From the NCBI RefSeq assembly GCF_900110655.1, contig NZ_FOEQ01000001.1, forward strand, positions 218,133 to 282,132: DNA of 64,000 nt, given 5' to 3'. This stretch comes from Pseudomonas soli (GTDB lineage: Bacteria; Pseudomonadota; Gammaproteobacteria; Pseudomonadales; Pseudomonadaceae). The notes beneath the pieces are model-generated. The model made no database searches. It saw only the letters and a program-made list of their open reading frames with translations, and was not told the origin of the DNA. The position numbers and the translations under genes are program-made. Positions 35,698 to 43,842 of the stretch are shown here, in pieces (the first letter of the stretch is position 1; each line of letters opens with the position of its first letter).

Positions 35698-36042
35698 TCA
35701 GGGCTGCAGTTCACGCACCGGCCGAACCTCGACGCTGCCCACCCGGGCTGCCGGGATGCCCTTGGCGATGTTCAGCGCCTCGTTGAGGTCACGGGCGTCG
35801 ACCAGGTAGAAACCGGCCAGTTGCTCCTTGGTCTCGGCGAACGGCCCATCGGTCAGGCTCATGCGACCGGCGCGTACACGTACCGTGGTGGCCGTTTGCA
35901 CAGGCTTGAGCGCCTCGGCGGCGAGCATGCGCCCGCTGCCCTGGATGGATTCGGCGTAGGCCATGCATTCGGCGTCTTCGGGGCTGTCGGGCAGGCTGTG
36001 CAACAGCGCTTCATCACAATAGACCAGGCACAGGTATTTCAT
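35698..36042 (-). CDS. YCII-related DGPF-domain protein
   Basis: This 114-residue protein of the YCII/DGPF family has the signature LTDGPFAETKEQLAGFYLVDA (about residues 61-81). Such proteins are small dimeric alpha+beta (ferredoxin-like) proteins and are typical genomic partners and targets of ECF42 sigma factors. The biochemical role is unknown; catalytic His-Asp pairs of the broader YCII fold are not obvious here. It lies directly upstream of the sigma gene and downstream of a SnoaL-like gene in one operon-like run. Confidence 0.92.
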   Translation of the reverse strand: MKYLCLVYCDEALLHSLPDSPEDAECMAYAESIQGSGRMLAAEALKPVQTATTVRVRAGRMSLTDGPFAETKEQLAGFYLVDARDLNEALNIAKGIPAARVGSVEVRPVRELQP

Positions 36043-36088
36043 GATCGTCTCCAGCAGGTCGGCTCGGTGCGGTGGGCGATGAGCGGTA

Positions 36089-36514
36089 TCAGGGCTTGAG
36101 GTCGAACAAGGCTTTTTGCGTTTCCATGTCGAACGGCGCCGACCAATGCTCGTGGATCACTTGCCATTGACCGCCGCTGCGCCGATAGCCGACCGTGGCG
36201 CGCATGAAACCGCACTGGCTTTCGTCGTCGCCCGGGCCACAGCGGTTGAGCCAATGGGCCAGGGCCAGGTCGCCGTCGGCGTATACCTTCAGCTCTGCCA
36301 GTTCGAAGACCATCGGCCCCGTGCACATGCCCATGCACATTTCCCAGTGTGCACGGTAGGCGGCCTTGCCCTTGAATTGCAGGGCCTGGATGGCATCGAA
36401 GGCGAGAATGTCGTCGGCATAGGGTGCCACGATACGGTCCACGTCGCGCTCGCGCACGGCCTGCATCCACTGTTCGATCAATTGACGAAGTTCAGTTTCG
36501 GCTGCGCTGTTCAT
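36089..36514 (-). CDS. SnoaL/NTF2-like protein (DUF4440-type)
   Basis: This 141-residue protein matches the cone-shaped SnoaL/ketosteroid-isomerase fold: LRQLIEQWMQAVRERDVDRIVAPYADDILAFD at the N-terminus, then GYRRSGGQWQVIHEHWSAPFD near the end. A strong Shine-Dalgarno (GGGAGG) precedes ATG 36514. SnoaL-like proteins often accompany DGPF proteins and ECF sigma factors, suggesting a stress-related small-molecule enzyme. The substrate is unknown. It forms the first gene of a three-gene ECF42 cassette. Confidence 0.88.
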   Translation of the reverse strand: MNSAAETELRQLIEQWMQAVRERDVDRIVAPYADDILAFDAIQALQFKGKAAYRAHWEMCMGMCTGPMVFELAELKVYADGDLALAHWLNRCGPGDDESQCGFMRATVGYRRSGGQWQVIHEHWSAPFDMETQKALFDLKP

Positions 36515-36647
36515 CGGTGCTTCCTCCCAGCGTTCAACAATGATTGGCGCCGGTGCATTCCGGCGCCTTCACCCATGGTCGAACGGGAAAATGGAGAATC
36601 GACAACCCGATGAGAAAAAAGTCAGCAGCACAGAATCTCCAGAATAA

Positions 36648-37289
36648 TCAGACCGGTACTGCCAGGATGAATTCGCGGTAACCGGAAAGCACCACGTAAC
36701 CGGCGAAATAGCAGAAGATCGCCGCCGACAACAGGTACGACCAAGTCAGCAGGCGATCGCCAAGCAGTCGCCCGCCATGACTGGCGATACCGCACAACGA
36801 GACACACCAGAGCAGCCCGGCGGCAAAGAAGCCACCGAGGAACAGGCCCGCATCCAGCGCGCTGCCGGCGCCGGAGCGGGAGATCAGCACGCCGCCGACT
36901 GCGGCAAACCAGAGAATCGCGCTGGGCGATGACATGGCCAGGAAGATCCCGCGCAGGAACTCACGCCAGCCTGATTCGACCACTACCTGGCCACGCGACT
37001 CCAGGTGCCCGCCGCGCCACGCCGCCAGCAGCATCTTCACCGCGAACCACGCCAATAACGCGGAGCCCCCCAGCCACAACGTCCAACGCACGCTTTCGAA
37101 CTGCAGCAAAACGGTCATGCCGGCCAGGGCCGCAATGGCGTAGATGAGATCGCCGACGCAGGTCCCCAGCCCAAGCCAGAAGCCCTGAAGAAACCCCCGC
37201 TGCATGGCCAGGGTAATCATGGCGATGTTGGCCAAGCCGATGTCCAGGCACAGGGACAGGCTGAGGAGGAAACCATTGGAAAAGGGCAT
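36648..37289 (-). CDS. LysE/RhtB-family amino acid exporter
   Basis: This 213-residue membrane protein has six hydrophobic segments. Family segments are GFLLSLSLCLDIGLANIAMITLA at the N-terminus, QGFWLGLGTCVGDLIYA, and FLRGIFLAMSSPSAILWFAAVGG in the middle. LysE/RhtB proteins export amino acids or analogues by proton exchange. It is same-direction with the ECF cassette but separated by 133 bp, so independent transcription is likely. Substrate is not predictable. Confidence 0.9.
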   Translation of the reverse strand: MPFSNGFLLSLSLCLDIGLANIAMITLAMQRGFLQGFWLGLGTCVGDLIYAIAALAGMTVLLQFESVRWTLWLGGSALLAWFAVKMLLAAWRGGHLESRGQVVVESGWREFLRGIFLAMSSPSAILWFAAVGGVLISRSGAGSALDAGLFLGGFFAAGLLWCVSLCGIASHGGRLLGDRLLTWSYLLSAAIFCYFAGYVVLSGYREFILAVPV

Positions 37290-37363
37290 GGCAGGCTCGA
37301 CTGCGGACGAAAGTCAGCGATTGAACCTGAATGCCCCCTGGCGGTACAGGAGGAATTTGCAGG

Positions 37364-37696
37364 TCAGGCCATCGCCGCCTGCTCGAAGACCTCGTCGGCC
37401 CATTGGTTCAGGCTCTTGCCGGCTACCCTGGCGGCAAGGCTGGCGGCAGCGTGCACTTCTGGGCGGATGCGCAACATGACCTTGCCCGAGGCCGGTTTTT
37501 CGGGAGTGACGCCCTGTTCGGCGCAATCGGCCAGGTAGTCGTCGAGTGCCTCACGGAACGCCTCGTGCAACGCAGGCACGGCGCTGGCGTGGAAGCTGAT
37601 GATGTCCCGCAGGCCGAGCACGCGGCCGACGAAAATATCGTCACGCGCGTCGTACTCGATGCGGGCGGCATACCCTTTGTATCGCATGCAGCTCAT
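37364..37696 (-). CDS. hicB: HicB-family antitoxin
   Basis: ATG 37696 gives 110 residues. The N-terminal half is a degraded RNase-H-like fold (MRYKGYAARIEYDARDD, FVGRVLGLRDIISFHA), and the C-terminal half a CopG-like ribbon-helix-helix (GKVMLRIRPEVHAAASLAARVAGKSLNQWADEVF). HicB neutralises HicA and represses the operon. It overlaps hicA by 4 bp (ATGA-type), giving translational coupling. The long in-frame extension to 37963 is out of context with hicA and rejected. Confidence 0.92.
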   Translation of the reverse strand: MSCMRYKGYAARIEYDARDDIFVGRVLGLRDIISFHASAVPALHEAFREALDDYLADCAEQGVTPEKPASGKVMLRIRPEVHAAASLAARVAGKSLNQWADEVFEQAAMA

Positions 37697-37947
37697 GGTC
37701 GGACTCCCGCCCGCAGCAGGAACTCGCGGGCCTCTTCTATCTGATATCGCCTGGCGTCCTTGCCAGGATGGGGGCGGTAGCAGCGCCAGCACTGCTCGCC
37801 CAACAGCATCTTGACCCTGGAACCCTGCCGTTCCAGCACCTGGCCGCCAAGATGCAGCACCAGAGCCTCGATTTCGGCGAACGGCAATGTGGGTGTGGTC
37901 GGGGCTCTGAAGATGCTGTCCAGAATCTTGCGATATCGAGTGTTCAT
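37693..37947 (-). CDS. hicA: HicA-family mRNA interferase toxin
   Basis: This 84-residue dsRBD-fold toxin has the C-terminal catalytic-type region LERQGSRVKMLLGEQCWRCYRPHPGKDARRYQI. In typical HicA the key His lies in a GSHH motif and is followed by RPHPGKE. Here the GSHH position reads GSRVK, while PHPGKDA is intact. Loss of that His could mean reduced or altered RNase activity, though sub-families without it exist. It is the first gene of the operon, preceded at 8 bp by a perfect 7-bp palindrome. Confidence 0.9.
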   Translation of the reverse strand: MNTRYRKILDSIFRAPTTPTLPFAEIEALVLHLGGQVLERQGSRVKMLLGEQCWRCYRPHPGKDARRYQIEEAREFLLRAGVRP

Positions 37948-37954
37948 CGGAAAA

Positions 37955-37975
37955 TGCTATCAAATAAAGATAGCA
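37955..37975. promoter_or_regulatory. Putative HicB operator
   Basis: TGCTATC (37955-37961) and GATAGCA (37969-37975) form a perfect inverted repeat with a 7-bp AT-only spacer, beginning 8 bp upstream of hicA. Position and symmetry fit autorepression by a ribbon-helix-helix HicB. Confidence 0.65.
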
Positions 37976-37991
37976 CTTCCTTTCGACACTT

Positions 37992-38960
37992 TCATACAGG
38001 ATCTTTCGTCCCCATCAACACCTGCGCATAGCGCCCGCGATCCACGTTCGCGCCACTGAGAACCACCGCCACCCGCTTGCCCGCCTGACGCCCACGCTCC
38101 TGCATCAGTGCAGCCAGGGCGGCGGCGCCGGCACCTTCGGCGGTGTTGTGGGTGGTTTCGTGGTAGAGGCGCATGGCTTCGGCGATCGCCTCGTCGCTCA
38201 CCCGCACGATGCGTGCAGCATGCTCGCGTACCAGGGCAAAGGCGTCGGGATGCGGCACGCGGCAGGCCATGCCGTCGGCGAAGGTATCGGCGCTGGCGGT
38301 GGTGACGATGCGCCCCAGCTCGAAACTCTGGGCATAAGCGTCTGCCGCAGTGGATACCACGCCGACGATTTCAGTGGACAACCCAAGCAGGTTGCGCGCC
38401 TGGATCAGCCCACAGATGCCCGACCCCATGCCGATCGGCACGTACACGCAATCCAGGTCGGTCACCGCCTCGAACAGCTCCAGGGCGTAGGTGGCCACGC
38501 CACGCACCAGTTCCGGATGGAACGAGGGAACCATGGCAAAGCCCCGCGCATCGGCCAGGCGCGCCGCCTCTTCCCGGGCCACGTCGAAGTCCACGCCATG
38601 CTCCACCAGCTCCGCGCCCAGGGCGCGCATGGCTGCGTTCTTCTCCCGTGAATTGCCCTCCGGCACCACGATCACCAGCGGCAAACCAGCCTGGCGCGCC
38701 GCCAGGGCCATGCTCTGGCCGTGATTGCCGCGCGTGGCGGTAACCAGGCCACGGGGGACTGCGCCACTAGCCAACAGCGAGCGGACATAGACCAGCCCGC
38801 CGCGCACCTTGAAGGCCCCCGTGGGCGCATGGTTCTCGTGCTTGACCCACAGCTGGCAACCCAGCCGCTCGGCCAGCAGCGGCCAGGCGTGCTGTGGGGT
38901 CGGCGGCACGTGCTGGTGAACGAAAGCGGCGGCTTCGCGCAGGGCGGGCAAGTCGAACAT
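37992..38960 (-). CDS. Threonine dehydratase-like PLP enzyme
   Basis: This 322-residue fold-type II PLP enzyme has its PLP lysine K51 in TGAFKVRGGLVY. The pyridoxal phosphate loop is GMGSGICG (about 176-183) and VVLSGANVDRGRY lies near the C-terminus. It resembles catabolic threonine/serine dehydratases but has GGLVY where many have GA(x)N after the lysine motif, so threo-3-hydroxyaspartate, serine or another hydroxyamino acid is possible. It is transcribed divergently from a MocR-type regulator, and the intergenic DNA carries a direct repeat, consistent with control by that regulator. Confidence 0.9.
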   Translation of the reverse strand: MFDLPALREAAAFVHQHVPPTPQHAWPLLAERLGCQLWVKHENHAPTGAFKVRGGLVYVRSLLASGAVPRGLVTATRGNHGQSMALAARQAGLPLVIVVPEGNSREKNAAMRALGAELVEHGVDFDVAREEAARLADARGFAMVPSFHPELVRGVATYALELFEAVTDLDCVYVPIGMGSGICGLIQARNLLGLSTEIVGVVSTAADAYAQSFELGRIVTTASADTFADGMACRVPHPDAFALVREHAARIVRVSDEAIAEAMRLYHETTHNTAEGAGAAALAALMQERGRQAGKRVAVVLSGANVDRGRYAQVLMGTKDPV

Positions 38961-39010
38961 GGCGAACGTCCTTCATCGGTATGGGGTTGAACCGATCCTA
39001 AGCGCCGGGC

Positions 39011-39040
39011 ATTGTATGGATCCAAATAAATATTGCATGG
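39011..39040. promoter_or_regulatory. 21-bp-period direct repeat at the MocR start (putative operator)
   Basis: ATTGTATGG (39011-39019) and ATTGCATGG (39032-39040) differ at one base and are offset by 21 bp, two helical turns. MocR/PdxR regulators typically bind direct repeats near their own start. The boxes overlap both ATG start candidates of the regulator. Confidence 0.5.
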
Positions 39041-40404
39041 GTAGCAATTTCGTGTGGATTCCGAGCCTCCCGGCCAACGACCAGCCGCGCTACCAGGCAC
39101 TGGTCGAGGCCATCGCCAACGCCATCGAACAGGGTGAACTGAAGGTCGGTGAACGCCTGCCCCCGCAACGCCGCCTCGCCTGGGCGCTGGGCCTGAACCC
39201 GAGCACCACGCAGCAGGCCTACCGAGAAGCAGCCGCGCGGCACCTGGTGTCCGGGGAGGTGGGACGCGGTACCTATGTGCTGGCCAGCAGCAAGGAAGCG
39301 ACGCTGTTTCGCCTCAAGCAACCCAGCCGCCAGCACCCAGTGATCGATCTGTCGACCAATGTGCCGGTGGCCGATCCCTGCAATCTCGACCTCGAGCACA
39401 GCCTGCGCAGGCTGCTCGAACAGGGCGATACCGCCTTGCTCGACCATTACCTGGGGCCCGAGCAGTTGCTGCTGGGGCGGATCGAGGGGGCGCGCTGGCT
39501 GGGCAACCGCGGTCTGGACCTGGCGCCAGAGGACGTGCTGCTTTGCGGGGGCGCCCAGCAGGCGCTGACCCTGGTGTTGCAGTCGTTGTGCCAGGCGGGC
39601 GAGCCAGTGATGGTCGAGGCGTTGACCGCCCCGGGCATCAAGGCGGCCTGTCGCCAGTTGCGCCTGCCCGTGCACGGCGTGGCCCTGGATGAGCAAGGCC
39701 TGCTTCCGGAAGAACTGGACCGTGTGGTCCGCGCGAGCGGCGCGCGGGTATTGGTCACCACCCCTACCCTGCACAACCCGACCGCCGCGTGCATGGGCGA
39801 GGCCCGGCGCCTGGCGCTGGCGCAAGTCGCCAGGCGCCACCAACTGCTGGTCATCGAGGATGACGTGTATGGCGCCTTGACCGACCGGCCACCCCTCTAC
39901 CCCTTGCTCGAAGGCCGTGGCGTGCTGATCAGCAGCCTGTCCAAGACCGTCGCCGCCGGCTTGCGCCTGGGCTGGATCGTGGCCCGGCCAGCATTGCTGG
40001 AGCAGATCGACCCCTATGCCCAGGCCACCCACTGGTCGGTGTCGCCGCTGAACCTGCGCATCGCCTGCCAATGGATCGCGGATGGCACCGCCGCACGGCG
40101 GCTGGCCTGGCAACGGGAGGAACTGGGCGAACGCTGGCGCCTGGCGCGGGCGGTGCTGGGCGAGGCGCTGCCCGCCGAGGGCGTGCCGTCGCCGCACATC
40201 TGGCTGGCCACGCCTGGAGACGCCCAGGCGCTGGTTGCGCGGTGTCGGGAACACGGGGTGGAGATCGTGCCGGCCAGCGTCTTCGCGGTAGGCACCGACA
40301 GCGTCAGGGCCGTGCGGATCAGCCTGTCGGCGGCGCACAGCCGGGCACAGTTGAAGCAAGGACTGGAACTGGTGGGAGCGGGCTTGAGCCGCGATTGCAC
40401 GTGA
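39037..40404 (+). CDS. MocR-type regulator (GntR HTH fused to aminotransferase fold)
   Basis: A GntR-like winged helix (about residues 18-80: RYQALVEAIANAIEQGELKVGERLPPQRRLAWALG) is joined to a fold-type I aminotransferase domain. The PLP pocket includes TPTLHNPTAACM and the Schiff-base Lys in LISSLSKTVAAGLRLG. MocR proteins sense PLP or an amino acid bound to PLP. ATG 39037 gives 455 residues; ATG 39016 and GTG 39052 are alternatives, and none has a good ribosome-binding site, so the start is uncertain. It is divergent from the threonine dehydratase-like gene. The last residues (GAGLSRDCT) are encoded by a REP element, so the C-terminus is probably longer than in relatives. Confidence 0.88.
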   Translation: MGSNFVWIPSLPANDQPRYQALVEAIANAIEQGELKVGERLPPQRRLAWALGLNPSTTQQAYREAAARHLVSGEVGRGTYVLASSKEATLFRLKQPSRQHPVIDLSTNVPVADPCNLDLEHSLRRLLEQGDTALLDHYLGPEQLLLGRIEGARWLGNRGLDLAPEDVLLCGGAQQALTLVLQSLCQAGEPVMVEALTAPGIKAACRQLRLPVHGVALDEQGLLPEELDRVVRASGARVLVTTPTLHNPTAACMGEARRLALAQVARRHQLLVIEDDVYGALTDRPPLYPLLEGRGVLISSLSKTVAAGLRLGWIVARPALLEQIDPYAQATHWSVSPLNLRIACQWIADGTAARRLAWQREELGERWRLARAVLGEALPAEGVPSPHIWLATPGDAQALVARCREHGVEIVPASVFAVGTDSVRAVRISLSAAHSRAQLKQGLELVGAGLSRDCT

Positions 40405-40445
40405 TACTCAGCTGAACGCCATCGCGGGGCAAGCCCGTTCCCACG
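40372..40445. repeat. REP inverted pair overlapping the MocR stop codon
   Basis: A REP half (GTGGGAGCGGGCTTGAGCCG, 40372-40391) covers the last codons of the MocR gene. Its opposite half (GCCATCGCGGGGCAAGCCC, from 40418) lies just downstream. Confidence 0.85.
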
Positions 40446-40467
40446 AACCTTGTCTCGGCCACGCGGC

Positions 40468-40725
40468 TCAATTCAGCCGGCAACCCTCACCCAATGCACG
40501 GTACTGGAGGGTATGGACCTGCCCTTGATGATCCTCGTAGGTCATGGTGGCGGGCACCACTTCGCAGACGTTGGGGATCGTCGACAGGCTGATCACGCGC
40601 TTGATGTCGAGGTTGGTGGAATAGTCGTACTGCTCGACCACGGGCTGGGTGTCTGCGGTCTTGGCCTGGTCCGCAAAGGCGAACGGGGACATACCGACCA
40701 ATGCAAGAATCAGTAAGGCTTTCAT
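40468..40725 (-). CDS. DUF2790 exported protein
   Basis: This 85-residue protein has signal peptide MKALLILALVGMSPFAFA. The mature domain has the DUF2790 pattern VEQYDYSTNLDIKRVISL, VCEVVPATMTYEDHQGQ, HTLQYRALGEGC, with two cysteines likely forming a disulfide. DUF2790 proteins are small periplasmic proteins nearly confined to pseudomonads, often metal-stress induced, without a known biochemical role. It is monocistronic. The 263 bp upstream, to 40988, hold its promoter and nothing else I recognise. Confidence 0.9.
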   Translation of the reverse strand: MKALLILALVGMSPFAFADQAKTADTQPVVEQYDYSTNLDIKRVISLSTIPNVCEVVPATMTYEDHQGQVHTLQYRALGEGCRLN

Positions 40726-40988
40726 GGGTGTCGACCTTGATGGCTATCAAGCTGATCGCGTGACTTCTGACGCCGTCAATGGCCCGGAGAAGTTGTCATC
40801 GACTGCGAAGATGACACGAAGTACCGATCCCGCTTTATCGTACTGCCGGGGGGATGAGTGAAAGTCTACTCCCCGCCTGAAATAGTTGAACCCCGGAGTC
40901 GGACATTCACCCTTGCCGCATTTGCAACAATCTGCGACAAAGCACCGATGAATTCCTGCCTGAGATTGCCACACCGCGTGAACCAAGC

Positions 40989-41396
40989 ATGCTCCCTCTG
41001 ACCTGCACTCGCCTTCCCCCAACCCAGCGCCGCCTGCTGGACCATTTCTACCGCCAGCACGGCTCGCGCATGCGCGCCGCCGGTGAAGGCGAGCAATGGG
41101 TGGCGCGTACCGCAGAAATAATCGGTGGGATGAACCTGACGCCCATCGGTGGCGATCACTGGCTGACCGGCCTGTTCGTTGCCCCGCAGTGGCGCGGCCA
41201 GCAGATCGCATCCCGGCTGATTGACGCGGCGCTGGCCGAAAGCAACGCTGCGACCTGGCTGTTCTGCCACCCGGATTTGGCGCCCTTCTACCAACGCTTG
41301 GCCTTCACACCGACAACCACCCTGCCCGAGGCCCTGGCCTCACGCCTGGCCCGCTACCAGCGCAGCAAGGCGCTGCTGGCGATGAGGCGGGGTTAG
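40989..41396 (+). CDS. GNAT-family N-acetyltransferase
   Basis: This 135-residue single GNAT domain has the acetyl-CoA motif [21 protein letters not shown] (Q/R-x2-G-x-A type, about 61-81). [17 protein letters not shown] is the usual C-terminal GNAT segment. The acceptor substrate is unknown. It converges on the peptide deformylase gene with a 4-bp overlap of 3' ends. Confidence 0.88.
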   Translation: MLPLTCTRLPPTQRRLLDHFYRQHGSRMRAAGEGEQWVARTAEIIGGMNLTPIGGDHWLTGLFVAPQWRGQQIASRLIDAALAESNAATWLFCHPDLAPFYQRLAFTPTTTLPEALASRLARYQRSKALLAMRRG

Positions 41397-41929
41397 TCGT
41401 CGGCCACGTCGAGCCCGGGGAACAGCACCTCGGTATAGCCGAACTTGCTGAAGTCCTGGATGCGCGAAGGATACAAACGGCCAATCAGGTGGTCGCACTC
41501 ATGCTGCACCACCCGGGCATGGAAGCCGTCGGCAAAGCGGTTGATCGGGTTGCCCTGCGGATCGATGCCCGAATAGCTGATGTGCTTGTAGCGCGGCACC
41601 ACGCCACGTAGGCCGGGCACCGACAGGCAACCCTCCCAGCCGTCCTCGACCTCCGGGGCCAGCGGCGTGATCACTGGGTTGAGCAGAATGGTCCGTGGCA
41701 CCGGCTCGGCGTCCGGGTAACGCTCGCTGCGCTCGAAGCCGAAGATCACCAGTTGCAGGTCGATGCCGATCTGCGGCGCGGCCAGGCCGACACCGCCGAC
41801 ATGGGCCATGGTCTCGAACATGTCGTCGATCAGTTGCGCAAGCTCCGGGCTGCCGATCATGTGCTCGGGAACCGGCGGGGCGATGCGCAGCAGGCGTTCA
41901 TCGCCCATCTTGAGAATGTCGCGGATCAT
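41393..41929 (-). CDS. def: Peptide deformylase
   Basis: This 178-residue metalloenzyme removes the N-formyl group from new proteins. All three motifs are present: [10 protein letters not shown] (about 44-53), EGCLS (about 98-102, Cys metal ligand) and QHECDH (HExxH). It is the second copy type found in many pseudomonads besides the essential def/fmt pair, as no fmt gene is adjacent here. Its ATG overlaps the stop codon of the upstream YihY gene (TGATG), so the two are translationally coupled. Confidence 0.95.
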   Translation of the reverse strand: MIRDILKMGDERLLRIAPPVPEHMIGSPELAQLIDDMFETMAHVGGVGLAAPQIGIDLQLVIFGFERSERYPDAEPVPRTILLNPVITPLAPEVEDGWEGCLSVPGLRGVVPRYKHISYSGIDPQGNPINRFADGFHARVVQHECDHLIGRLYPSRIQDFSKFGYTEVLFPGLDVADD

Positions 41930-42885
41930 CAGGTATTCGGCTCGCGGGTCTGGGGTTCGGATGTCACCGGGTGCTCATGGCCGAGCACGGTGATGCTCTG
42001 TTGCGGGTTGTCCTCCTCGAATTCCTTTTCGCCGGGGTTCTTGCCCTCGGCCGACATGTGCTCGATCACCGCGTTCATCTCGGCGCCCAGCAGCAGCACT
42101 GCAGCGGAGATGTAGAAGTACAGCAACAGCACGATGATCGCCCCGATACTGCCATACATGGCGTTGTAGTCGGCAAAGGTCTTCACGTAGTAGGCAAAGC
42201 CCAGCGAGGCGACGATCCACACCACCACCGCCAGCACCGAACCTGGGGTGATGAAACGGAATTTCTGCTTCACGTCGGGCATCACGTAGTAGATCAGCGC
42301 CACCGCCACCATCATCAGAATGATGATCGCCGGCCAGCGCAGGATGGTCCAGACGATGACGACCGCCTCCTCCAGCCCGACCTGGGAAGCGATCCACTCC
42401 ATTACCTGCGGCCCCAGCACCATCAGCGCCGCCGCGGCCAGAAGCATGCCGGCGATGCCGACGGTATAGATGACCGACAGCGGAATGCGCTTCCACACCG
42501 GCCGCCCCTCGGGCACGTCGTAGGCCGCGTTCATCGCGCTCATCATCAGGCGCACGCCCGCCGAGGCAGTCCACAAGGCAATCACGATACCCACCGACAG
42601 CAGCCCGCCCTTAGACTGCTGCAACTGGTCGATCACCGGGTTGACCTGCTCCAGGGCCTGGGGCGGCAGCACCAGTTCCGACTGCAGGCGCAGCCAGGAG
42701 AAGAAGTCCGGGAGATGCAGGAAACCGATCAGGGCGATCAGGAACAGCAGGAAGGGGAACAGCGAGAACAGCATCTGGTAGGCCAGCGCGGAGGCATAGG
42801 TGGACATCTCGTCATCGAGGAACTCCTTGACGGTGCGCACCAACACGCGGTGCAGGGGCAGGCCGCGCAGGTCGGGGAAAATCAT
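41929..42885 (-). CDS. YihY/BrkB-family inner-membrane protein
   Basis: ATG 42885 gives 318 residues. There are six hydrophobic segments, with family landmarks [28 protein letters not shown] (about 24-51), [22 protein letters not shown] and [29 protein letters not shown]. Early annotation as RNase BN was wrong for this family; its function (possibly lipid transport or envelope maintenance) is unsettled. The C-terminal cytosolic tail is acidic. Coupling with def is conserved only by position here. Confidence 0.93.
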   Translation of the reverse strand: MIFPDLRGLPLHRVLVRTVKEFLDDEMSTYASALAYQMLFSLFPFLLFLIALIGFLHLPDFFSWLRLQSELVLPPQALEQVNPVIDQLQQSKGGLLSVGIVIALWTASAGVRLMMSAMNAAYDVPEGRPVWKRIPLSVIYTVGIAGMLLAAAALMVLGPQVMEWIASQVGLEEAVVIVWTILRWPAIIILMMVAVALIYYVMPDVKQKFRFITPGSVLAVVVWIVASLGFAYYVKTFADYNAMYGSIGAIIVLLLYFYISAAVLLLGAEMNAVIEHMSAEGKNPGEKEFEEDNPQQSITVLGHEHPVTSEPQTREPNT

Positions 42886-42989
42886 AGCGTCTCCTTTCGC
42901 CGCTTGATCGGAATGGCAATGCTGCAAGTCTAATAGACCAGGCGGCGGGCGTGCTGTTCGCTTGTACCTTGTGCACAGTCCAAAGCAAG

Positions 42990-43038
42990 CGCGGGGCAAG
43001 CCCGCCCCCATCTTGCGGGAGCGGGCTTGCCCCGCGGC
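42990..43038. repeat. REP inverted pair
   Basis: GCGCGGGGCAAGCCCGC and GCGGGCTTGCCCCGC face each other across a short spacer, between the YihY and CsbD genes. Confidence 0.85.
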
Positions 43039-43051
43039 CAGGCTGCGGCGA

Positions 43052-43231
43052 TCAAGGTTTCTTCACGGCATCCTTGACCTTGCCCACGGCCTGTTGCGCC
43101 TCGCCTTTCAGTTCCTGGGCCTTGCCCTCGGCGCGCAGCTTGTCATTGTCGGTCACCTTGCCGACGCCCTGCTTGATGTTACCCACGGCCTCGTTGGCCA
43201 GGCCCTTCGCTTTGTCCTTGGTGCCACTCAT
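43052..43231 (-). CDS. CsbD-family stress protein
   Basis: ATG 43231 gives 59 residues, the normal CsbD size. The sequence is charged, Gly/Lys-rich and helical ([20 protein letters not shown], then [20 protein letters not shown]). CsbD-like proteins are abundant in stationary phase and general stress, with no known activity. A frame reaching 43309 has no ribosome-binding site and is rejected. Confidence 0.92.
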   Translation of the reverse strand: MSGTKDKAKGLANEAVGNIKQGVGKVTDNDKLRAEGKAQELKGEAQQAVGKVKDAVKKP

Positions 43232-43388
43232 GGGATGTCTCCTCGGGGGAAAGACACGGGAAATCGTGTCGACATCTGATCGACCCAAGGCCATTGGCCA
43301 GAGTTTCAATTCATTTGCACCTTGTCAGCCAAACGGCAATCGGCTGGGCTCGATACGCTTGCACGGTTCGGGTTCGGTGATTTCGGGG

Positions 43389-43420
43389 AAGCGGGCTTGC
43401 CCCGCGATAAGCCCCACCCC
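43389..43420. repeat. Single REP half
   Basis: GCGGGCTTGCCCCGCGATAA at about 43391-43410 upstream of the 43462 gene. Confidence 0.75.
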
Positions 43421-43461
43421 ACAATGGCAGGCCTTACTCGCGTCAACCCGCAGGAACCTGC

Positions 43462-43842
43462 ATGAAACTCGACAAACCCACCGCCATCGCTCGCCGTAAC
43501 GAGGCGCTGGCCAAACCGGTACTCACCAGTGCCAACACCCTGTTCGCCATTCTCGACACCAAGCGCAACCTGTGGTGGTTCGAAGTGCCGGTTGCACTGC
43601 TGCGCAAGGGCCAGCCCGACTGGGTCAACCTGCTGCTGCACACCCCCGAGAACGACGGGCTGCAGCACCTCAAGGTGCCCACCAACTTCCTCAAGGCTCA
43701 TCAGGAGCAGATGGAAGTGCGCAATCCCGGCAAACGCCGTTCGACCATCAGCCTGGCCCTGAGCGCCGACCGCGACTCACTGCTGCGCGACACCCGACCG
43801 GGTGGCGAGCAGCTGGACTTCAGCACCTTCGTGCAGGGCTGA
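43462..43842 (+). CDS. Conserved hypothetical protein
   Basis: ATG 43462 with AGGA upstream gives 126 residues. It is cytosolic, with a beta-rich core (LFAILDTKRNLWWFEVPVALL, VNLLLHTPENDGLQHLKVP) and a basic C-terminal half. No catalytic motif is evident. It converges on the cvfB-like gene with adjacent stop codons and no gap. Function unknown. Confidence 0.82.
   Translation: MKLDKPTAIARRNEALAKPVLTSANTLFAILDTKRNLWWFEVPVALLRKGQPDWVNLLLHTPENDGLQHLKVPTNFLKAHQEQMEVRNPGKRRSTISLALSADRDSLLRDTRPGGEQLDFSTFVQG

Noticed and set aside
37696-37963. N-terminal extension of hicB
   Set aside because: It overlaps hicA almost completely in another frame; the family N-terminus begins at the 37696 ATG.
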